This document shows positions 22,143 to 30,936 of a stretch of DNA of 64,000 bases, piece by piece. The notes under the pieces are model-generated. The model had not been told where the DNA came from. It ran no database searches and worked only from the letters and a program-made list of their open reading frames with translations. Source of the stretch: Leptobacterium flavescens (GTDB lineage Bacteria; Bacteroidota; Bacteroidia; Flavobacteriales; Flavobacteriaceae). Where the stretch lies: assembly GCF_010671605.1 (NCBI RefSeq), contig NZ_JAABOO010000002.1, forward strand, positions 310,001 through 374,000, given 5' to 3'. The position numbers and the translations under genes are program-made. Positions within the stretch are counted from its first letter, which is position 1. Each line of letters starts with the position of its first letter.

Positions 22143-23249
22143 TTATTTTATCCTGATCCCTTTATTATCGGGAAACTTACCAGTTACCAACCAGCCCCCG
22201 AAATCCTCTGAAACAGCGAGTAACAGAGTGTTATTTCCTTTTTTCAGGTTCAGATAAACAGCATCGAACAAACCGATGGTCCCCAGATAACGGTAATCCC
22301 TGGATTGCCATCTGTTATTTCCTCTATAGATAGCTTCTCCATTCAGGATAGCTACTACCCTGTCGCTGTAACCAAACTCAAAAAGCTTTATCTGGTTCCT
22401 GTCAGATTGTATTTGTATCCGGGCAAAAACGGTATTGGCGGACCCGCTTGCAAGTATGTTTGCCACTCTGGCAATATTGGCTGCAACGCCCTCTTCTACC
22501 TGTATTTTTCTGCCCCATGTCCTGGAATTGATCACCGGTCTTAATTTATTAGGATCGTCAAGAAGTTTTTCTTCAAAAATATCGGAGACTTCCCATTCCG
22601 GAATGATCCCTTCTATGGGTTCTCTTTTCCCTTCCTTAAAATCTATGATCTCGGTCTTACTTTTATCTATTTTAAAATTGGCATAGTGCATCGGGGCCAG
22701 TCCGCCTCCGCCTATCGCAATGGCCCCTTCCTTTGGCGGGTGTACCAGTTTCCAGGAGAAGTTGGGTTTTTCGGCATAATCCATATAGATCTGAGCTTTA
22801 TCCCCGTTGATCACCAGTTTTATATGGGTCCAGTCGTTGTATTTATATTCATAAGGAAAAGAATATTTGGGCCCGAAATAGAATTGCCATGGAGTAATCC
22901 CGTTAATAACCGGGGCCGCCTGATTGGCATCGGGTTTTCCAGGAAGATGAGCCCTGATATAAAAAGATTCCATATTTCCCTGGTCTACCGCTCTGAATCG
23001 GATTCCGGGAAAACCCCTTCTTTCGGTCAGGTATACGTCAAATTCGATGGTGCCGTTTAAAAATGTACTGTCCTTCAGGACTGCCAGCCCTCCCCTCATA
23101 TAGATAGCATCTTTTCCCTTTAAATTTTCGAATATATAGGACCTGGAGGTTATCTGCCAGTGAGTGGTATCGAGAGGAATGATGTTTTGTGAATTGTTAT
23201 TTTGAATAAATAGCATGCTTAATAAAAGCAATAGTATAAGCCTCTTCAT
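22143..23249 (-). CDS. Secreted concanavalin/LamG-like protein (DUF1080-type), unknown ligand
   Basis: A 368-residue protein with a signal peptide (residues about 1-21) and a first domain (about 30-195) of DUF1080/LamG character: NGTIEFDVYLTERRGFPGIR, WTHIKLVINGDKAQIYMDYA and GAIAIGGGG. A second beta domain follows (about 255-368), rich in short strands (FARIQIQSDRNQIKLFEFGY, NNTLLLAVSEDFGGW), likely jelly-roll. Such proteins bind or cleave carbohydrate or glycan-like ligands; I see no catalytic pair to assign an enzyme. It is divergent from the membrane-tethered HTH protein at 23372, whose C-terminal half also looks LamG-like, so the two may work together. The frame is open to 23276; the ATG at 23249 gives the normal signal peptide. 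Confidence 0.8.
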   Translation of the reverse strand: MKRLILLLLLSMLFIQNNNSQNIIPLDTTHWQITSRSYIFENLKGKDAIYMRGGLAVLKDSTFLNGTIEFDVYLTERRGFPGIRFRAVDQGNMESFYIRAHLPGKPDANQAAPVINGITPWQFYFGPKYSFPYEYKYNDWTHIKLVINGDKAQIYMDYAEKPNFSWKLVHPPKEGAIAIGGGGLAPMHYANFKIDKSKTEIIDFKEGKREPIEGIIPEWEVSDIFEEKLLDDPNKLRPVINSRTWGRKIQVEEGVAANIARVANILASGSANTVFARIQIQSDRNQIKLFEFGYSDRVVAILNGEAIYRGNNRWQSRDYRYLGTIGLFDAVYLNLKKGNNTLLLAVSEDFGGWLVTGKFPDNKGIRIK

Positions 23250-23371
23250 AATGTTTTGTTTTTTGATTTTATTCAAAGTTCCGCTTTGTAGTAAACAAGA
23301 CTATGACAAGTTGGTTCAAATCGATTCAATCTTGTTCAGCTCATATTTTTTGATGAATTTTGTAAGAGATT

Positions 23372-24634
23372 ATGAGTGTGTATCCGGAATACAGGTCAGT
23401 GCAGAAGTGTCTGCTTCAAATAGAAGAAAAACTCAATTGGGGTCCTTCTTCTCAATGGCATAATGATGTGTTTATCGAATTGAGTGAACGTATACAGGAG
23501 GAAACACATGTCCTTTTAAGTCCTACGACCCTGAAGCGTGTCTGGGGAAGGGTTAATTATAAAAGCGCCCCGAGTATAAGTACTTTAAATACCCTGGCAG
23601 GTTTTGCCGGTTACAGAAACTGGAGGGATTTTAAGAATCAGGCCGAAACAAAAGGCCCTTCGTGGATAGAGCGTAAAATAAGCCCTAACCTGGGAATTAT
23701 TACCATTTCTGCGGCTATTATGACCCTGGTCTTTATATCCTTTTACTCCATGACTGGAATAGGGAGAAATCCGGTTGAAGAGATAGATCTTTCAAAAATT
23801 GAATTCAGCAGCCGACCTATTGCAAAGGGAATGCCCAACTCAGTGGTATTCGATTTTAATATAGCGGAATTACGATCGGACAGTATTTTAATTCAGCAGT
23901 TCTGGGATCCTACCAAAACCATCAGTATAAAAAACACACAAACCCAGGCAACGGGGATCTATTATTATCCGGGATATTTCAGAGCCAAGCTTATGGCTGA
24001 TGGCAATATTCTGAAAGAACACGACCTCTATATAAAATCGGATGGCTGGATGGCTACCATAGATTACAAACCCATTCCCAAATATCTAAGCGGTGATGAA
24101 CTTTCAAAAAACGGACTTTCCATCCCGGAGGAAGCCATCAATGAAGTGGCAGCCAGTGAAGAACCTTTGGTGTCTTCCATTCATTATGTAGAGGATATGG
24201 GTGAAATACAGGGAGATGACATCCTTATCAAAACAGCTTTCCGCAACCTTTACAGGGAGAAATGGGCGGTTTGCCAGAACACAAGATTTTATATCCTGGG
24301 GAGTAAAGGAGCAATGGTCATTCCCTTCTCTATCCCCGGATGTGTTTCAGATATCGGATTGTTACTCAATGATGTTTATCTGAACGGAAAAGAGAACGAT
24401 CTTTCTGCCTTTGGAACAGATCTTTCGGATTACAGGGATATTATGATCCGTATAAAGGATAAAAAAATAAGCATCAGTATAGACGGAGAGGAAATCTACT
24501 CAACTTCATACAATGAATCTCTGGGCAAATTTGCAGGGATCCGCTACCGCTTCCTGGGTGCAGGAGAAGTTAGCTACCTGAATATTACCGACGGATCTAC
24601 GGGAGAAGTGATCATAAATGAGGATTTTAAATAA
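23372..24634 (+). CDS. Membrane-tethered HTH protein with C-terminal LamG-like domain
   Basis: A 420-residue protein. Residues about 1-100 look like a small helical DNA-binding domain (CLLQIEEKLNWGPSSQWHND, then LSPTTLKRVWGRVNYKSAPS, then TLNTLAGFAGYRNWRDFKNQ); the TLKRVWG helix resembles a HTH recognition helix. One membrane helix follows (about 112-130, GIITISAAIMTLVFISFYSM). The periplasmic part has about 290 residues, the last 160 with LamG-like strands. The topology (cytoplasmic N-terminus, single helix, periplasmic ligand domain) suggests direct one-component regulation by an extracytoplasmic ligand. Divergent from the secreted LamG-like gene, its probable target. Confidence 0.72.
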   Translation: MSVYPEYRSVQKCLLQIEEKLNWGPSSQWHNDVFIELSERIQEETHVLLSPTTLKRVWGRVNYKSAPSISTLNTLAGFAGYRNWRDFKNQAETKGPSWIERKISPNLGIITISAAIMTLVFISFYSMTGIGRNPVEEIDLSKIEFSSRPIAKGMPNSVVFDFNIAELRSDSILIQQFWDPTKTISIKNTQTQATGIYYYPGYFRAKLMADGNILKEHDLYIKSDGWMATIDYKPIPKYLSGDELSKNGLSIPEEAINEVAASEEPLVSSIHYVEDMGEIQGDDILIKTAFRNLYREKWAVCQNTRFYILGSKGAMVIPFSIPGCVSDIGLLLNDVYLNGKENDLSAFGTDLSDYRDIMIRIKDKKISISIDGEEIYSTSYNESLGKFAGIRYRFLGAGEVSYLNITDGSTGEVIINEDFK

Positions 24635-24637
24635 AAA

Positions 24638-24653
24638 CAGCCCTTTCGGGCTG
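24638..24653. terminator. Bidirectional terminator between convergent genes
   Basis: CAGCCC-TTTC-GGGCTG, starting 3 bases after the HTH-LamG stop and ending 7 bases before the convergent peptidase stop, with A/T tracts on both sides. Confidence 0.8.
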
Positions 24654-24660
24654 CCATTGA

Positions 24661-26484
24661 TTATTGTTTTCTTCTGATCGGGATCTCTATAAAACTATCG
24701 TTATACCATTTTATTTTTAGCGGCGTCTTTGCATCAGCAATGGTCTCATCGCTTACGTCCTTTCCGCTTCCGTAATTGATCTGTGCATGCGGATGCTTGT
24801 TTACATTCAATACCAGCACCAGTCTGCTGCCCTTACCGATCTTCTTGCTGCTCATCCTTACATTACCAAGAGGTATACTGCTAATCTCTCCGGGAGTTAG
24901 CAATTGTCTTTTGCTTTTGTCTTTTGCAAGGCTGGCCCTTCCTACATATGCCAGTGTTAACTTAAAGAACTTACCTTCCGGGGTTTGTTCATACAATACC
25001 ATAGAACAATCGAGGTCTCTCTTGTTAATGCTTAATTTTAATTCTCCCAGATAAGAACCGTTCATCTCAAACTCTTCTTCAAATGCTTCCGTAACATAGG
25101 AGATACCATTCCCAAGCGTCAGGGTTTCATTGATCACAAAGGGACTGAAATAATTATTCTGCTTTCCATCCCTCCTGTCCGCCAGGTCTACTTCCTGCTC
25201 TGCATACGATCGTTTTTCTTCCTTTTGCCTGCTCAGGGATAAATGCTGCTGCTTTCCTGAAAAAGTGGATTCAAATAGCTCTCCCGAAACTTTGTCATTA
25301 AGATAAAAACGTAACGTATCATTGTTCATTTCCTTTAATGAAGATGCATGCCCCCAGCTGTTGGTGCCCATGACCTGGTAATTGATCTTATCCTTTAAAA
25401 GCTCAGGCCTGGATGCGTCTTTAAAAATGTGATCAAACCATTGGAAGATCGTCTCCGTAATATTGATTTGCGCCACCGGATCGATAGTGTAATTCCCGAT
25501 CTCCTTATCCGGTACAGACTGGGCTCCGAAGTGCGTGTAAGGTCCTATAAGCAGGTAGTGATTGGCATTTTTATTATATTTCATATGTTCCTTCAGGTAA
25601 TACATCGCCCCTATCTGCCCTCCGTCATAATAACCGGTGGTAGTGAGTACAGGAATATCAATCTGTGCAAAATCTTCTTTATAGGGCATCATATCCTGCC
25701 AGTAATTGTCATATACAGGGTGATCCAGTTTTTTATTGAACTCTCTGTTCGGGAATCCGTCAAGGCTATCCAGGGAACGATAGGAAGTTCCTTTTTTATA
25801 CCACTCTAAATAGAGGTTATTCCACCGCTGCCAGTCACTGTAGAGGGAATCTGCCAGGTATTTATCTTCCATAACATAGTGAAACCAGGGATAATGAAAA
25901 TTCACGTATACTCCGTTCTCTGTAGGTTCTGCTATTCCGGGAGCGGCCGATACGGAAGGAACAATGGTCTTTAAAGCCGGATGTAGTTTTTTGGCAGCGG
26001 CCCATTGTGTAAAACCAACATAGCTCCCACCGTACATCCCTACTCTTTTATCGCTCCATTTTTGCCGGCTTATCCAGTCAATAACGTCATAAGTATCGTT
26101 AGCTTCGTGCTCGTAAGGTATGGGATCGTCCGGACTCCAAGCCTTTCCTCTGGTATAACTTACTATCCCGATATATCCTTTATCGGCTGCTTTTTTAGCT
26201 CTTTTTATATCGTCATGCCTGGCGTACACCGTATGGAAGAGAATGCTCGTTCCCGGTTCTTTAATCTCTCCCGGTTTTACAACCATAGCTGCTATTTGTG
26301 CTCCGTCACGTGTTTTTATCAGGACACTGTCCAGGATCTCATAACTCTTACCGTCTTCGGTCAATGTCCTGAAGTGATATTGCTGTTGCTCTGACTTACA
26401 TGAGAGCAATAAAGAAGTGATTGCAATAATAAACAGGTATCTCATATCACTTCCGTTCTTACGGGTGAATTTATATTTTTTCAT
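24661..26484 (-). CDS. S15/CocE-type serine hydrolase, lipoprotein
   Basis: A 607-residue hydrolase with a lipoprotein signal (ITSLLLSC). The alpha/beta-hydrolase core has the S15/CocE nucleophile GGSYVGFTQW, an Asp in TTGYYDGGQIG and a His in LIGPYTHFG; the C-terminal jelly-roll domain (about 420-600) is typical of the X-Pro dipeptidyl-peptidase/cocaine-esterase family. Substrate: esters, amides or glutaryl/acyl groups; some members cleave N-terminal X-Pro. Anchored at the outer membrane, facing periplasm or exterior. Two starts are possible: 26484 (basic n-region) or the ATG at 26445 (MRYLFIIAITS), which gives a more usual lipoprotein signal. Confidence 0.9.
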   Translation of the reverse strand: MKKYKFTRKNGSDMRYLFIIAITSLLLSCKSEQQQYHFRTLTEDGKSYEILDSVLIKTRDGAQIAAMVVKPGEIKEPGTSILFHTVYARHDDIKRAKKAADKGYIGIVSYTRGKAWSPDDPIPYEHEANDTYDVIDWISRQKWSDKRVGMYGGSYVGFTQWAAAKKLHPALKTIVPSVSAAPGIAEPTENGVYVNFHYPWFHYVMEDKYLADSLYSDWQRWNNLYLEWYKKGTSYRSLDSLDGFPNREFNKKLDHPVYDNYWQDMMPYKEDFAQIDIPVLTTTGYYDGGQIGAMYYLKEHMKYNKNANHYLLIGPYTHFGAQSVPDKEIGNYTIDPVAQINITETIFQWFDHIFKDASRPELLKDKINYQVMGTNSWGHASSLKEMNNDTLRFYLNDKVSGELFESTFSGKQQHLSLSRQKEEKRSYAEQEVDLADRRDGKQNNYFSPFVINETLTLGNGISYVTEAFEEEFEMNGSYLGELKLSINKRDLDCSMVLYEQTPEGKFFKLTLAYVGRASLAKDKSKRQLLTPGEISSIPLGNVRMSSKKIGKGSRLVLVLNVNKHPHAQINYGSGKDVSDETIADAKTPLKIKWYNDSFIEIPIRRKQ

Positions 26485-26510
26485 AATGTTTTCTGATGTT
26501 TTTAAATGTT

Positions 26511-27230
26511 TTACAAACTGTTCCTGTTCCTGAATTTTACGGATTGTCGACTTGAAACCTCCAGGGTTTCACCGGTACTCAGAACGATCTGCAGTTTGTT
26601 CTTAAAATAAGGGTGTATTTGTTCTATGTATTGAGTGTTGATGATCTGGCTCCTGTTGATCCTGAAAAAGGCCTGTGGATCCAGTTTTTCCTCCAGTATA
26701 TTGAGCGATCTTTTAATCATGGCCTTGTGCTCTCCGAAGTACAATCGCGCGTAATTATCTAGGGATTCGATCAATCGTATTTGTGATAGGGGAATAAAAT
26801 AACAATGCTCCCCGTCTTTGATAAATATCTTTTGATCCAACAAAAAAGACTGATTGGTATTTTCTTTCTCCGCCAGCTCCTGCCTTACTTTATCGATGGT
26901 TTTTGCAAAGCGTTCTTCTCTAAGTGGTTTTACCAAATAATCCAGAGCATTTACTTCAAACGCCTTTACCGCATACTGATCATAAGCCGTCGTAAAAACC
27001 ACTTCTGGAACCGTGGTAAGCTCTTCCAGCATATCAAAACCGGACTTTTCGGGCATATGGATATCCAGGAAGATAAGATCAGGGCCCTCCTCCCGGATCA
27101 GGTGAATGGCACTATCGGCATCTGCTGCTTCCCCGACTACTTCGAATTCCGGAAATGAAGATAAAGATCTCTTTACCTCTTCTCTTGCGAGCCTCTCGTC
27201 ATCTATAATTATGGTTTTGTACGTTTTCAT
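26511..27230 (-). CDS. LytTR-family response regulator
   Basis: A 239-residue LytTR regulator with a complete receiver: IIDDER at the start, phospho-acceptor Asp in DLIFLDIHMPEKSG (near 56), TTAYDQYAVKAF and LVKPLREE. The LytTR domain is recognised by SLDNYARLYFGEHKAMIKRS and FFRINRSQIINTQYI. It is translationally coupled (4-base overlap) to the kinase upstream and followed 27 bases later by the S15 hydrolase gene, which may be in the same transcript. Confidence 0.95.
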   Translation of the reverse strand: MKTYKTIIIDDERLAREEVKRSLSSFPEFEVVGEAADADSAIHLIREEGPDLIFLDIHMPEKSGFDMLEELTTVPEVVFTTAYDQYAVKAFEVNALDYLVKPLREERFAKTIDKVRQELAEKENTNQSFLLDQKIFIKDGEHCYFIPLSQIRLIESLDNYARLYFGEHKAMIKRSLNILEEKLDPQAFFRINRSQIINTQYIEQIHPYFKNKLQIVLSTGETLEVSSRQSVKFRNRNSL

Positions 27231-28303
27231 TTTCTTTGAGTTGGGATCATTAAAGTGGCAATTACCTTATTTTCTTCCGAATCCTTTAAATTAAAGGATG
27301 CTTTGTCCTTATACTGAAGCTTAAGCCTTCTTTGCAAATTCTTTAACCCCAGTCCTGTCTTATGGGAATTGTGGATCTGTCCCGGGCTCTGTACTTCAAT
27401 ACGGATGTTTTTTTCTTTTTTTTCTGCGGATAGAATTATCGTTCCGCCGTTTTTAGATTTATCCACTCCGTGTTTAATGGCATTCTCAATTAAAAGCTGA
27501 ATGCTCAGGGGCGGTATTTTTACATCTTTTACATCGTCACTTATATGGAACTCTGTATGTAATCGCTCTTCAAACCTCAGTTTTTCCAATTCCACATAAT
27601 CCTGAACCAATAAGAGCTCTTCCTTAATGCTTGTCAGCTCCTGGCCTTTATCGTAAATGGAAGTCCGAAGCAAATCGGATAACAGATCGACGGCTCTCCT
27701 GGCTTTCTGCGGGTCCTCGATGATAAGGGATTTTACAGAATTCAATGAGTTAAACAGGAAGTGCGGATTAAGCTGAGCCGACAGATTATCCAGTTGTGCC
27801 TGTTTGGCAATAAGGGATAATTCTGCATTTTCCCGGGTTGTCCTGATCTCCCGCTGATAATAGTGGTACAGGTGATATGCGAGCACCCAGATAGACATCA
27901 GCCTTAAACCGGTAATAAAGACCGGGTCCCAGACCCAGAGTGAATTGAAAAAGATAACATCTGCTTCCTTGGCGTATTTCCAGAAGAAATACCATTTTAT
28001 GTTCATGATCAGCATAAAGGATACGGCAAGGATCAGGATAGAGAGGGCCATTTTCAGGATCATACTGCCAAGTCTTTGCCGGAACCAACCACTTCCCTTT
28101 AAAGCCTCCCTGTAAACATGTGTGATCCCTATTCCAAGAACTACATCGAGGATATAATTAAGTATTGTGGCAAAAAGAGGGTAATCTACCCTGAAGTAAG
28201 CAACGTAGGCCCAGTAAACAGAAACTACACCCCATCCTGCCAACTGGCATTTCCAGTAAAGGGAAACATAATCTTTTTTTATGGGCTTTTCTTTGTGCAT
28301 CAT
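27227..28303 (-). CDS. LytS/YehU-family sensor histidine kinase
   Basis: A 358-residue kinase with about four membrane helices (20-150), a coiled coil (150-180), and an intact His_kinase domain: LNPHFLFNSLNSVKSL carries the phospho-acceptor His, then LEKLRFEERL and the N-box LLIENAIKHGVDKS, ending with GLGLKNLQRRLKL. It controls the adjacent LytTR regulator; the two ATGs at its start differ by one codon. No periplasmic domain, so signal input is probably at or in the membrane. Confidence 0.95.
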   Translation of the reverse strand: MMHKEKPIKKDYVSLYWKCQLAGWGVVSVYWAYVAYFRVDYPLFATILNYILDVVLGIGITHVYREALKGSGWFRQRLGSMILKMALSILILAVSFMLIMNIKWYFFWKYAKEADVIFFNSLWVWDPVFITGLRLMSIWVLAYHLYHYYQREIRTTRENAELSLIAKQAQLDNLSAQLNPHFLFNSLNSVKSLIIEDPQKARRAVDLLSDLLRTSIYDKGQELTSIKEELLLVQDYVELEKLRFEERLHTEFHISDDVKDVKIPPLSIQLLIENAIKHGVDKSKNGGTIILSAEKKEKNIRIEVQSPGQIHNSHKTGLGLKNLQRRLKLQYKDKASFNLKDSEENKVIATLMIPTQRK

Positions 28304-28417
28304 GAGAACAAAGCAACAAAATACTCACTATTCTCAAAAGAAAAAGTACAGGAACGTGATTTTATGGAAATAAACGTAAAAACCGACAGATACCTACTAT
28401 TTCATTACTTTTAGTGT

Positions 28418-28849
28418 ATGAATACCGATTATCCGGAAATCCAGGCTTTGAAAAATTTTACGGAACGCTATGTTTTGGAAACAGAGATCCTCCCCGAAAT
28501 CTTTATTCATAAGGATCTGACAACGATCAACCTCCGGCTGAACAATAAGAATTATCATTTACAGATAGAGGACGAATACAACGATCTGAAACTTTGCAAC
28601 AAGCTTGTCAATGCAGTATTGGTGTTAAGGGAACTGGAGGCTCTGGAAGATTCTACAGACTACCTGGACTGGTGCAGGGAATTAGGACTTAATGCAGGAA
28701 ACGAACCCCTGCGGAACTATTATCAGGATACCGTGAAGCATTTGCCCGAAATAAGTCGTTTGTTCCCGGACGGAAAAATACGTTCCTTTATTTCCTATCT
28801 GGACTTTCAGTTAAATTCCGGGGCGATGCAGGCCTTAAGACGCGGTTGA
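28418..28849 (+). CDS. Conserved-looking small cytoplasmic protein, unknown
   Basis: A 143-residue soluble protein, acidic and mostly helical, with a beta-hairpin-like segment (INLRLNNKNYHLQIEDEY). No motif that I can name. Its promoter lies in the short gap behind the kinase start; its last 62 bases overlap the convergent Ada-N-like gene. The reading frame has normal codon use over its full length, so I consider it real despite the overlap. Function unknown. Confidence 0.72.
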   Translation: MNTDYPEIQALKNFTERYVLETEILPEIFIHKDLTTINLRLNNKNYHLQIEDEYNDLKLCNKLVNAVLVLRELEALEDSTDYLDWCRELGLNAGNEPLRNYYQDTVKHLPEISRLFPDGKIRSFISYLDFQLNSGAMQALRRG

Positions 28850-29081
28850 CTTTCCATTCCTTATAAGCATCTCTCATACAATGCCCGCATGGGCGATATC
28901 CTTGTTTCCGGGCTTCAGCCACCGAACTGAAGAAAACCCTGTTTGCAGTTTTCATTCGTTTCCCGGACTTGCAGTGCAGGTTTCCGTAGATCTTTAATTT
29001 TTTATTGCCTCCCAGAAGGATATGCCCGTTTCGGATCAGTTGCCTGAGCTCCGCAGCACTTAGGTCGTTATGATCTATCAC
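28788..29081 (-). CDS. Stand-alone Ada-type metal-binding domain
   Basis: A 97-residue protein matching the N-terminal Zn domain of Ada: LRQLIRNGHILLGGNKKLKI, NLHCKSGKRM, NRVFFSSVAEARKQGYRPCG then HC. Of the four Zn ligands in E. coli Ada (Cys38, 42, 69, 72), the first and the RPCGHC pair are visible; at the Cys42 position there is Lys (CKSGK), so the site has three Cys at most. It may bind metal differently and may not accept methyl groups from phosphotriesters. A GTG start overlapping the AraC-OGT stop (GTGA) implies translational coupling, so the two proteins together correspond to a split Ada. Confidence 0.78.
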   Translation of the reverse strand: MIDHNDLSAAELRQLIRNGHILLGGNKKLKIYGNLHCKSGKRMKTANRVFFSSVAEARKQGYRPCGHCMRDAYKEWKVNRVLRPASPRNLTESPDRK

Positions 29082-29926
29082 TGCTCTTCCTGTGTCCTGG
29101 CAGCTTCCCACCCTATAATAGCTGTTTTCCGCGGAGTTCCCCACATATAATTCCCAATATTCCCTCCGGATTGGATTACCCGGTGACAAGGGATCAGGAA
29201 GGCAACCGGATTACTTCCGATAGCGGTACCTACCGCCCTGGATGCCTTCGGACTTTGGATCTCCTTTGCAATATTTCCATAGGTAGACAGGCCTCCGAAG
29301 GGTACTTTCAGCAGGGCTTCACATACCTTTAACTGAAAATCTGTTCCTTTTAAGTGTAGCTTTACCTCCTGTAGTTTTTTCCAGTCCTGTGTAAAGATAT
29401 ACAGGGCGTTTTGCTGAATAAGATCGACTTTCTGGGTAAATTTCGCATTGGGGAACTGACTTTGCAATCCGGAGAAAGCATGTTGCCTGCCTTGAATAAA
29501 GGACATATGACAAATACCCTTAGTTGTTGAAGCTACCATCATATCTCCGAAGGGACTCTCAGCAAAGCTGTAATTGATAGCCAGTTTTTCTCCTCCGTTC
29601 TTGAATTCGCCGGGAGTCATCCCTTCTATGTTGATGAAGAGATCGTGCAATCGTCCTGTTCCCGATAAACCTGTTTTAAAAGCCGTATCGAATAATGATG
29701 CCTGCTCTTCTTTCAGGAGCTGCTTTGCATAGCTGACACTGGTATACTGAAGGAATTTCTTGGGACTCACTCCGGCCCAGTCCTTAAACAGTCTTTGAAA
29801 GTGAAAAGGACTCAAATTCAGTTCTTCTGCTACCTCATTCAGGTCGGGTTGATCTTTAAAATTGTCCTGTATATAGGAGATAGCCTTTGAAATACGATCG
29901 TAATTGATCTGATGTTGCTCTTCCAT
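29078..29926 (-). CDS. AraC-OGT fusion (Ada-like methyltransferase-regulator without Zn domain)
   Basis: A 282-residue fusion. Residues about 1-100 are an AraC HTH (EVAEELNLSPFHFQRLFKDW, then FKTGLSGTGRLHDLFINIEG). Residues about 105-275 are the O6-methylguanine-DNA methyltransferase domain with the active-site Cys in IPCHRVIQSGG and the upstream STYGNIAKEI. It should repair O6-methylguanine by irreversible methyl transfer to that Cys and may activate genes. The N-terminal Ada Zn domain is missing and is instead encoded separately downstream. Predicted to be alkylation-responsive, but without the methyl-phosphotriester sensor in cis. Confidence 0.93.
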   Translation of the reverse strand: MEEQHQINYDRISKAISYIQDNFKDQPDLNEVAEELNLSPFHFQRLFKDWAGVSPKKFLQYTSVSYAKQLLKEEQASLFDTAFKTGLSGTGRLHDLFINIEGMTPGEFKNGGEKLAINYSFAESPFGDMMVASTTKGICHMSFIQGRQHAFSGLQSQFPNAKFTQKVDLIQQNALYIFTQDWKKLQEVKLHLKGTDFQLKVCEALLKVPFGGLSTYGNIAKEIQSPKASRAVGTAIGSNPVAFLIPCHRVIQSGGNIGNYMWGTPRKTAIIGWEAARTQEEQ

Positions 29927-30010
29927 GATATTTACATTTTATAAGGCAAATGTAGAGGCTATGCCCGGGCTCTGAAACCCGAAACTTGCGGACTTTTACA
30001 AAACGGAAAC

Positions 30011-30346
30011 TTATTGCAATTTACGGTATTCATTCTTTAAATACATAAGATAATTCAATCCGAAGAGAGATAATATCAATAAACAAATAAGAGTCGGAGA
30101 AACTGAAGTCTTAACTCCCTTAAAAGAAAACAACACCATATCAATATCGCTCATTATAACCAACAAATAAACCATTCCCGCAAAAGCAAGACAACACAGG
30201 CTAAAACCGATAATAAAAGTTCCTGTAAAAGACGGTTTTTTGTTTAGTGCTTCCTCTCCTATCCGATCTATAAGAGTATCTGTAAAATCTGCCGAAGTCT
30301 CCACTTTGGCCTTTTGCACTATCTTTTTGATTTCCTTTTCGTTCAT
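30011..30346 (-). CDS. Small membrane protein after ECF sigma factor (putative anti-sigma)
   Basis: A 111-residue protein with an acidic/basic N-terminal cytoplasmic segment (about 1-38: EIKKIVQKAKVETSADFTDT) and two membrane helices (about 42-66, 80-100). The position, 4-base overlap with the ECF sigma gene and topology are those of an anti-sigma factor, although no zinc-finger motif (HxxxCxxC) is present. It may act as a minimal anti-sigma or a sensor; the function is inferred from context only. Confidence 0.65.
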   Translation of the reverse strand: MNEKEIKKIVQKAKVETSADFTDTLIDRIGEEALNKKPSFTGTFIIGFSLCCLAFAGMVYLLVIMSDIDMVLFSFKGVKTSVSPTLICLLILSLFGLNYLMYLKNEYRKLQ

Positions 30347-30936
30347 AATAGATCCTTTATTTCTGTTCCGAGTATTCTTTCCAATTGCCTGTACAGATTG
30401 TTTCTGCCTCTATGCAGGTCGACTTTTATTTTGGAATTACTAAAACCCGTTATTTTTCTTATTTCCTTACTGTTGAGGTCGCATAAATAATACAGTCTCA
30501 ATACCAGGGCCTCATCAGCTTTAAGCTTATCCATGGCCATATTGATATATTTCTGCTGTTCCTCCCTTTTGAGGTCTTCGTATTTTTCAGGCTCTTTTGT
30601 TTCCGGGAGATCTACTTCCGTCTCCCTGATAAAGGCTTGTCTTTTTTCCTTCTTTAGCGCATTGTAAGCAGTGTTTACCACTATACGATATAACCAGGTT
30701 GCAAAAGCTGAAGTTCCACGAAAGCTATTTAGTTTCCGATATACCTTAACAAAGGCATCCTGCAGGACATCCTCGGCTTTATCCCGGTCTTTGAGAATTG
30801 AACAAGCCAGGGAAAGGGATATATCCTTGTACTTTTCAACCAAAAGGCGAAAAGCATGCATATCCCCGTCCCTGACCCTGTCTATTAACAGATCGTCATT
30901 ATGTAAGCGATCTTTACTCAAACTTCCTGCGAACAA
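30343..30936 (-). CDS. ECF-type RNA polymerase sigma factor
   Basis: A 197-residue sigma-70 factor lacking regions 1 and 3. Region 2: FRLLVEKYKDISLSLACSIL, DRDKAEDVLQDAFVKVYRKL, TWLYRIVVNTAYNALKK. Region 4: LRLYYLCDLNSKEIRKITGF, then KIKVDLHRGRNNLYRQL. No ATG is available at the N-terminus; both candidate starts are TTG (30936 or 30921), overlapping the DUF6249-like gene's stop. Regulates an unknown set, likely controlled by the membrane protein after it. Confidence 0.93.
   Translation of the reverse strand: MFAGSLSKDRLHNDDLLIDRVRDGDMHAFRLLVEKYKDISLSLACSILKDRDKAEDVLQDAFVKVYRKLNSFRGTSAFATWLYRIVVNTAYNALKKEKRQAFIRETEVDLPETKEPEKYEDLKREEQQKYINMAMDKLKADEALVLRLYYLCDLNSKEIRKITGFSNSKIKVDLHRGRNNLYRQLERILGTEIKDLL

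Noticed and set aside
28118-28414. Plus-strand open frame inside the kinase start region
   Set aside because: It is antisense to the well-supported kinase and its translation shows no domain-like pattern; likewise other antisense frames throughout the window.
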